From the NCBI GenBank assembly GCA_002279765.1, contig NCCR01000007.1, positions 1 to 48,891 of the forward strand: a stretch of DNA of 48,891 nucleotides, given 5' to 3'. Of the stretch, positions 43,873 to 48,891 are shown in pieces. This stretch comes from Verrucomicrobia bacterium 12-59-8 (GTDB taxonomy: Bacteria > Verrucomicrobiota > Verrucomicrobiae > Verrucomicrobiales > Verrucomicrobiaceae). Made by a program: the position numbers and the translations under genes. The notes under the pieces are model-generated. The model was not told the origin of the DNA and did no database searches. It saw nothing but the letters and a program-made list of their open reading frames with translations. Positions within the stretch are counted from its first letter, which is position 1. Every line of letters begins with the position of its first letter.

Positions 43873-45132
43873 ATGCCCACTGTCACCCGAGAATACGAGG
43901 CCCCGGATACCGCCGCCAAAGCGGCCCGGCAGCTCGAAGCCGTGGAAGAAGCCACGACGGACATCGTCGGAGAGAAACTGGTGCTCAACATGGGGCCCAG
44001 CCATCCCGCCACTCATGGCGTGCTGCGCCTGATTCTGGAACTGGACGGCGAAATCATCACCAAGTGCGATCCCGATGTCGGCTTCCTTCATCGTGGCGAC
44101 GAAAAAATCGCCGAGAACATGCACTACAACCAGTTCGTGCCCTACACGGACCGGCTGGACTACCTGGCACCGCTGGCGAACAACGTGGCTTATGCCCTTG
44201 CCGTGGAAAAGCTCATGGGCTGGGAAGTGCCTGAGCGTGGCAGGGCGATCCGCGTCATCTGCTGCGAGCTTGCTCGCATCTCCGCTCACATGCTCGGAGT
44301 CGGGGTGTTTGCCATGGATGTCGGCGCGATGACGGTGTTCCTCTACACATTCACCGAGCGCGAAAAAATCTACAACCTGTGCGAGCAGCTCACCGGAGCG
44401 CGCTTCACCACCAGCTACACCCGTGTGGGCGGGCAGATCCGTGATCTGCCGAATGGGTTTGTCGGGGCGGTGCAAACCTTCCTCAGTGAACTGGAACCGG
44501 TGATCGACGAGATCGACAAGCTCCTCTCGCGCAATCGTATTTTCATCGACCGCACGCAGGACATCGGCGTGATCTCCAAAGCGGACGCCATCGGCTACGG
44601 GCTCACCGGGCCGAATCTGCGCGGCTCAGGGGTCGAGCATGACCTGCGCAAGGCGCATCCCTATCTCGATTACGACAAGTACGAATTCGATGTGCCCATC
44701 GGCACCAAAGGCGACTGCTATGACCGTTATCTCGTGCGCATGGAGGAGATGCGCCAGAGCGTGCGCATCCTGAAGCAGGTGTTTGCCACACTGCCTGAAG
44801 GTCCGATCAATGTCGCCGATGCCAAAGGGCTGCTGCCCAAGAAAGAAAAAGTGCTCATGAAGATGGAGGAGCTGATCCACCATTTCATCATCTCCACCCA
44901 GGGCATTGATGCTCCCGCAGGCGAAGTTTATTTTGCCGCCGAGAATCCCAAGGGCGAGCTCGGCTTCTACATCAATAGCACCGGCGGTGGCGTCCCTCAC
45001 CGCTTGAAAATCCGCGCCCCCTCCTTCCTCAATCTCAGCATCATCTCCAAGCTGATCCCCGGGCACATGCTCAGCGACATTCCTGCAGTGCTGGGCAGCC
45101 TGGACTTCGTCATGGGCGAATGTGACCGCTGA
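43873..45132 (+). CDS. nuoD: NADH-quinone oxidoreductase subunit D
   Basis: This 419-residue protein is the 49-kDa-type subunit of respiratory complex I that lines the quinone site. LNMGPSHPATHGVLRLILE (from about residue 37), GFLHRGDEKIAENM (about 73-86), YTDRLDYLAPLANN and the C-terminal GSLDFVMGECDR are hallmarks. A short acidic N-terminal extension (about residues 1-30) precedes the conserved part. It is followed by nuoE after 35 bases; nuoA, B, C and F are not adjacent, so complex I genes are scattered or split in this genome. Confidence 0.97.
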   Translation: MPTVTREYEAPDTAAKAARQLEAVEEATTDIVGEKLVLNMGPSHPATHGVLRLILELDGEIITKCDPDVGFLHRGDEKIAENMHYNQFVPYTDRLDYLAPLANNVAYALAVEKLMGWEVPERGRAIRVICCELARISAHMLGVGVFAMDVGAMTVFLYTFTEREKIYNLCEQLTGARFTTSYTRVGGQIRDLPNGFVGAVQTFLSELEPVIDEIDKLLSRNRIFIDRTQDIGVISKADAIGYGLTGPNLRGSGVEHDLRKAHPYLDYDKYEFDVPIGTKGDCYDRYLVRMEEMRQSVRILKQVFATLPEGPINVADAKGLLPKKEKVLMKMEELIHHFIISTQGIDAPAGEVYFAAENPKGELGFYINSTGGGVPHRLKIRAPSFLNLSIISKLIPGHMLSDIPAVLGSLDFVMGECDR

Positions 45133-45167
45133 TTCATCTCCAACCTTTTCATCCGAGACACCCACGC

Positions 45168-45668
45168 ATGGCCTTTGAAGTTCCAGCCGAATTGGAAAAA
45201 CGCATGGATGAGGCGATCTCGCACTATCCTGTTTCCAAACGCAGCGCCGTCCTGCCCCTGCTGCACTTGGTGCAGGAACATTTCCGCTTCATCAGTGATG
45301 AGGCCGTGAACTGGGTCGCTGCCAAGCTCGCCCTGGAGCCGATCCAAGTGCTCGAAGTGGTCACCTTTTATCCCGGCTTCCGGCAAAGTGCTCCTGGCAA
45401 ATACCACGTCCGCGTGTGCCGCACACTTTCATGCGCCATGGCCGGGAGCTACGAGCTGATGGACGCGCTCTGCAAAGCCGGCAACATCGACCGTTCACAC
45501 ACGGATCACCATCATCCCATCGCTGTAAGCCCTGATGGTAAATACAGCATTGAGTTTGCCGAGTGTCTGGCGAGCTGCGGTTTTGGCCCGGTCTGCATGA
45601 TCGAGGACGACTTCTATGAGAAGGTCGATCCGGCCAAGGCGGGCGAGCTGCTCGCGCAGCGCGTCTGA
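45168..45668 (+). CDS. nuoE: NADH-quinone oxidoreductase subunit E
   Basis: This 166-residue protein is the 24-kDa-type [2Fe-2S] subunit of complex I, part of the NADH-oxidising module. Cluster cysteines are visible in VCRTLSCAMAG and ECLASCGFGPVC. It normally pairs with NuoF, which is absent here. The following hairpin has its T-tract on the other strand, so it serves mainly the convergent pseudopilin gene. Confidence 0.94.
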   Translation: MAFEVPAELEKRMDEAISHYPVSKRSAVLPLLHLVQEHFRFISDEAVNWVAAKLALEPIQVLEVVTFYPGFRQSAPGKYHVRVCRTLSCAMAGSYELMDALCKAGNIDRSHTDHHHPIAVSPDGKYSIEFAECLASCGFGPVCMIEDDFYEKVDPAKAGELLAQRV

Positions 45669-45677
45669 TCAAGGCAT

Positions 45678-45707
45678 AAAAAAGCGCAGCGGTTTTTGCC
45701 GCTGCGC
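45678..45707 (-). terminator. strong terminator between nuoE and the pseudopilin gene
   Basis: GCGCAGCGG and CCGCTGCGC form a perfect 9-bp stem with a 6-base loop. On the minus strand it is followed by six T, a textbook rho-independent terminator for the pseudopilin gene. The stem may also slow plus-strand transcription from nuoE. Confidence 0.88.
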
Positions 45708-45732
45708 CTCTGATCAGGTTATTGACCACATC

Positions 45733-46395
45733 TCACTTGGACCGCCAGGACACCACGTCATCCTGCGTCTGCTGCTGCAAGTCCTGGCCCCAGCTATAAA
45801 TAGCGATCTCCAGAGGGAGCAACTTTGGCGGAGGGCTGATGGTGTTTGAAGAGATCTTGGGATCCGCGTTGTTCAAATCTGGATTGGCCACCTGTTTGTC
45901 ACCATTGGTGTCAAGCAGCACATAATAAGGGGTGCCCCAGAGATCGACGAGCTTGTAGGGCGGTTGGGCGTTGACCAGACCAAACTTGCCGTTCTTAGCG
46001 ATTGGGAGATCGATGAATTTGATGTCCTTGGGGTTCAAGTTCGTGGTGGCGCTGGCACTGCCAGAACTTGAAGATGAAGTAAGAGTCGTCAGAGCACTGA
46101 CAATCCCGCTGTTCTCATCCGTCGCCACAGCTTGAATGTCCTGGCCTGAGCCAGCGGCGCTGAGCAGGCTGGGATTCACCGGATAGCGGTTGTAATCGAC
46201 CTGATAGCTTGAGATGGCAACACGCAGATCCTTGATGACGGTCTGCACCTGCAGCTTTCTTCCATCCGCCATCAGCCTGTTGGCCTGGGAGATGACCAAG
46301 CTGGCAAGAATGGCGATGATGGTGATCACCACCAGCAGCTCGATGAGCGTAAAGCCCAGTCGTGTGAGAGAGTTGGAACGAGGTTTGATTTTCAT
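45733..46395 (-). CDS. type II secretion/type IV pilin-like pseudopilin (GspG-like)
   Basis: This 220-residue protein has the prepilin signal LGFTLIELLVVITIIAILAS, with a short basic leader (MKIKPRSNSLTR) before the Gly-Phe cleavage site and Glu at +5. The C-terminal part has PYKLVDLWGTPYYVLLDTNG, the GspG-like region with a calcium-loop flavour. A Ser/Ala/Thr-rich linker (about residues 101-112) is unusual. ATG at 46,395 gives a normal leader length; further-upstream ATGs (46,416 and 46,443) would lengthen it. No other secretion genes are nearby; verrucomicrobial genomes often carry many stand-alone pseudopilins. Confidence 0.9.
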   Translation of the reverse strand: MKIKPRSNSLTRLGFTLIELLVVITIIAILASLVISQANRLMADGRKLQVQTVIKDLRVAISSYQVDYNRYPVNPSLLSAAGSGQDIQAVATDENSGIVSALTTLTSSSSSGSASATTNLNPKDIKFIDLPIAKNGKFGLVNAQPPYKLVDLWGTPYYVLLDTNGDKQVANPDLNNADPKISSNTISPPPKLLPLEIAIYSWGQDLQQQTQDDVVSWRSK

Positions 46396-46467
46396 GTCTT
46401 CGGTTGGGTTTGTCATTCGCTGATGCCGGGAACGAAGGGTCAAAAAACAGTCGTCGTTCCGCTGAAG

Positions 46468-46497
46468 TATTTAATCGTTTTTGCGTTGCCACGTCAA
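46468..46497 (-). promoter_or_regulatory. candidate promoter of the pseudopilin gene
   Basis: On the minus strand TTGACG (46,497-46,492) and TAAATA (46,473-46,468) are 18 bases apart, about 70 bases before the pseudopilin start. Both boxes are close to consensus. Confidence 0.45.
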
Positions 46498-46593
46498 TAC
46501 TTGTCATGAACAAGCGCCAACTTCGGCGGCAGCGGACAAGGTGAACCATGACCATTGTGCGTCTTGATGCGCCTCCTTCATCGCGGGCTTTGA

Positions 46594-46621
46594 TTGTCAA
46601 CTAATGCTTGCATCATATACT
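46594..46621 (+). promoter_or_regulatory. candidate promoter of ppdK
   Basis: TTGTCA (46,594-46,599) and TATACT (46,616-46,621) are 16 bases apart, leaving a leader of about 75 bases before the ATG at 46,705. The remaining intergenic bases (46,444-46,704) show no gene. Confidence 0.5.
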
Positions 46622-46704
46622 TCAACGATTTAAATCCGCGCTTCAATCCCCACTGAACACACACAACAACCACGGATCGCATCAGACGATCTGAAATATC
46701 TCAT

Positions 46705-48891
46705 ATGGCAAAGACAGCAACCAAGAGCAACGCAGACAAAAAGAAGTACGTTTACTTTTTCGGACCAGGAAAATCAGACGGTGATGGTTCCATGAAAGCA
46801 TTGCTGGGTGGCAAGGGTGCCAATCTCGCCGAGATGAGCCGCATCGGCCTTCCTGTTCCTCCCGGGTTCACCATCAGCACCGAGGTCTGCACGTACTTTT
46901 ACGAGAACAAGAAAACCTATCCTGCTTCTTTGCAGGCGCAGATGGAAAATGCCGTCAAGGGCATGGAAAAAATCATGGGCTACAAGTTTGGCGACGCCAA
47001 AGGCTTCCCGCTGCTCGTTGCCGTGCGTTCCGGTGCGCGTGATTCCATGCCAGGCATGATGGACACCATTCTCAACCTTGGTCTGAATGATCAGACCGTG
47101 CTCTCGCTCGTGGCCGCCACAAACAATGAGCGCTTCGCATGGGACTGCTACCGCCGTTTCGTTCAGATGTATGGTGACGTCGTTCTCGGCGTGCAGAAGC
47201 TCGAAGGTGAAGACCATGAGCCATTCGAAATGGCGATCGAGAAGTTCAAGCACGAAACCTATGGCAAGGACATCATCGACAGCGACCTGACCGCCGAAGA
47301 CCAGAAGGAACTGGTGAAGCGTTTCAAGGCTCTCGTCAAAGAGCGCACCGGCAAGGTGTTCCCTTCCGATCCATGGGACCAGTTGCGCGGTGCCGCCGGT
47401 GCCGTCTTCGGCAGCTGGATGAACGACCGCGCGATCGTTTACCGCCGCAAGTACAACATCCCTGCCGAATGGGGCACTGCCGTCAACGTGCAGGCCATGG
47501 TGTTCGGGAATACCGGCCCGACCTCCGGCTCCGGCGTGGCTTTCACCCGCAATCCTGCGAATGGTGCCAATGAATTCTACGGTGAGTTCCTTCTCAATGC
47601 CCAAGGCGAAGACGTCGTTGCTGGCGTGCGCACTCCTGAGCCTGTGATTGAGCTCAAGAAGCAAATGCCGAAGTCCTATGCGGAACTGCTGCAGGTCCGC
47701 CAGAAGCTTGAAAAGCATTTCAAGGATGTGCAGGACATTGAGTTCACCATTCAGGAAGGCAAGCTGTTCATGCTGCAGACCCGCAATGGCAAGCGCACCG
47801 CCGCCGCTGCTCTGAAATTCTCCATCGACATGGTGAAGGAAAAGCTCATCGACTGGGAAACCGCCGTGCTGCGCAATCCTGCGATCTACCTCAACGCTGA
47901 CCGCGCAGTCATCGCCGAAGCAAAAGGTGAGAAGGTTCTGCTCGTCCGCAACGAAACCAGCCCCGAAGATCTTCGCGGCATGATCGCTGCTGAAGGCATC
48001 CTGACTGCACGTGGTGGTGTTTCATCCCACGCCGCTCTGGTCGCTCGTCAGATGGGCAAGGTTTGCATTTGCGGTGCCTCCGCTCTGGAGATCGATTACG
48101 ACAAGAAGACCGTTTCTGTCGCAGGGCAGACCTTCAAAGAAGGCGATTTCCTCTCCATCGACGGTACAAGCGGCATTGTTTACGGCGGCGAGCTGAAGAC
48201 CGCTCCTTCCGAAATCATCACCGGCATGATCAGTGGTGACAAGGCCGCGCAGGGCACCGAAAAATTCAAGAGCTTCCAGCAGCTCATGATCTGGTGTGGC
48301 AAGGCTACGCGTATGCAGGTCCGCACCAACGCTGACAATCCGGAGCAGACGCAGAACGCCATTGCTTTCGGTGCCCAGGGCATCGGCCTCACCCGCACGG
48401 AACACATGTTCTTTGAAGGTGACCGCATTGACGCCGTGCGTGAAATGATTCTGGCTGACAACGTGACTGATCGCAAAAATGCGCTCGCCAAGCTGCTGCC
48501 ATATCAGCGTGATGACTTCACCGGCATCTTCAAGGAGCTCAAAGGGCTTCCTGCCACCATCCGTCTGCTTGATCCTCCGCTTCACGAGTTCGTGCCGCAT
48601 GATGAAAAAGCACAGACTGAACTCGCCAAGAAAATGGGCGTGCCCGTTGAGAAAGTCATCGCGCGTATTGCTGCTCTGCATGAGTTCAATCCAATGCTCG
48701 GACATCGCGGCTGCCGTCTTGGCATCGCTTATCCTGAGATCACCGAAATGCAGGCGCGTGCTATCTTCGAAGCCGCCGCAGATGTGGCGAAGCTGAAGAT
48801 CAAGGTGAAACCTGAAGTGATGATTCCGCTTGTCGGGTTCAAGAAAGAACTCGACCTTCAGGTGGAAATCGTGCATAAGGTTGCAAAAGAA
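46705..48891 (+). CDS. ppdK: pyruvate, phosphate dikinase, truncated by the window edge
   Basis: The open frame runs 729 codons from the ATG to the last base; the full enzyme is about 880-900 residues. It interconverts pyruvate, ATP and phosphate with PEP, AMP and pyrophosphate. The N-terminal ATP-grasp region shows [20 protein letters not shown] (from about residue 37) and [14 protein letters not shown]. The swivelling phosphohistidine domain has [14 protein letters not shown] with the catalytic His at residue 442. The start of the PEP-binding barrel follows ([25 protein letters not shown]). The N-terminus is extended by about 12 Lys-rich residues. The missing part is the C-terminal end of the barrel. 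Confidence 0.97.
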   Translation, partial: MAKTATKSNADKKKYVYFFGPGKSDGDGSMKALLGGKGANLAEMSRIGLPVPPGFTISTEVCTYFYENKKTYPASLQAQMENAVKGMEKIMGYKFGDAKGFPLLVAVRSGARDSMPGMMDTILNLGLNDQTVLSLVAATNNERFAWDCYRRFVQMYGDVVLGVQKLEGEDHEPFEMAIEKFKHETYGKDIIDSDLTAEDQKELVKRFKALVKERTGKVFPSDPWDQLRGAAGAVFGSWMNDRAIVYRRKYNIPAEWGTAVNVQAMVFGNTGPTSGSGVAFTRNPANGANEFYGEFLLNAQGEDVVAGVRTPEPVIELKKQMPKSYAELLQVRQKLEKHFKDVQDIEFTIQEGKLFMLQTRNGKRTAAAALKFSIDMVKEKLIDWETAVLRNPAIYLNADRAVIAEAKGEKVLLVRNETSPEDLRGMIAAEGILTARGGVSSHAALVARQMGKVCICGASALEIDYDKKTVSVAGQTFKEGDFLSIDGTSGIVYGGELKTAPSEIITGMISGDKAAQGTEKFKSFQQLMIWCGKATRMQVRTNADNPEQTQNAIAFGAQGIGLTRTEHMFFEGDRIDAVREMILADNVTDRKNALAKLLPYQRDDFTGIFKELKGLPATIRLLDPPLHEFVPHDEKAQTELAKKMGVPVEKVIARIAALHEFNPMLGHRGCRLGIAYPEITEMQARAIFEAAADVAKLKIKVKPEVMIPLVGFKKELDLQVEIVHKVAKE

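Noticed and set aside
1..48891. CRISPR arrays, insertion sequences, rRNA genes
   Set aside because: No regularly spaced direct repeats, transposase or rRNA sequence was seen; the tandem repeats found are short and lie in genes.

Overview
The window looks like a chromosome segment from a member of the Verrucomicrobia (PVC superphylum), with GC near 60% by eye. The strongest pointers are a 1,595-residue secreted protein joining FG-GAP repeats, a membrane-bound-dehydrogenase-type propeller and a planctomycete/verrucomicrobial-type cytochrome c, a GFTLIELL-type pseudopilin, and mostly weak Shine-Dalgarno sequences. No marker gene fixes the genus.

Positions 1-24,978 hold an extracellular contractile injection system (eCIS, the Afp/PVC family) built as two convergent blocks. 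The plus-strand block (466-12,711) encodes a membrane protein, a Pvc16-type cap protein, a conserved eCIS protein of unknown role, the sheath, two tube proteins, a DUF5908 mini-protein, a LysM baseplate hub, the VgrG-like spike, and two long unrecognised proteins. The minus-strand block (24,978 down to 12,730) encodes the PAAR tip, gp25, Afp11- and Afp12-type baseplate proteins, a tape-measure protein and the AAA+ ATPase. Consecutive genes overlap or nearly touch. At the extreme left, divergent from the plus block, is the 5' part of a gene with the duplicated leader typical of eCIS-linked DUF4157 cargo proteins.

At 25,349-25,380 lies an isolated 3' end of a tRNA (T-arm, acceptor strand, U73 and CCA; best fit tRNA-Cys) without a 5' half. 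It looks like an attachment-site remnant and marks the boundary between the eCIS island on the left and ordinary core genes on the right. A rho-independent terminator follows about 85 bp downstream.

The right half (25.7-48.9 kb) is mainly housekeeping: class I fumarase, an orphan antitoxin, moaE, the large secreted cytochrome protein, two small membrane proteins, two overlapping trans-sulfuration PLP enzymes, pyrH-frr, a left-handed beta-helix transferase, a Trp-rich lipoprotein with a very long coiled coil, tRNA-Leu(UAG), a CPBP protease, a TPM-domain protein, nuoD-nuoE behind a CRP/FNR-like palindrome, a type II pseudopilin, and pyruvate phosphate dikinase running off the right edge.

The parts most likely to hold something undescribed are the two unknown eCIS genes (9,196-12,711), the membrane protein opening the plus block, the AT-rich in-frame segment inside the third gene, and the tRNA-fragment boundary of the island.
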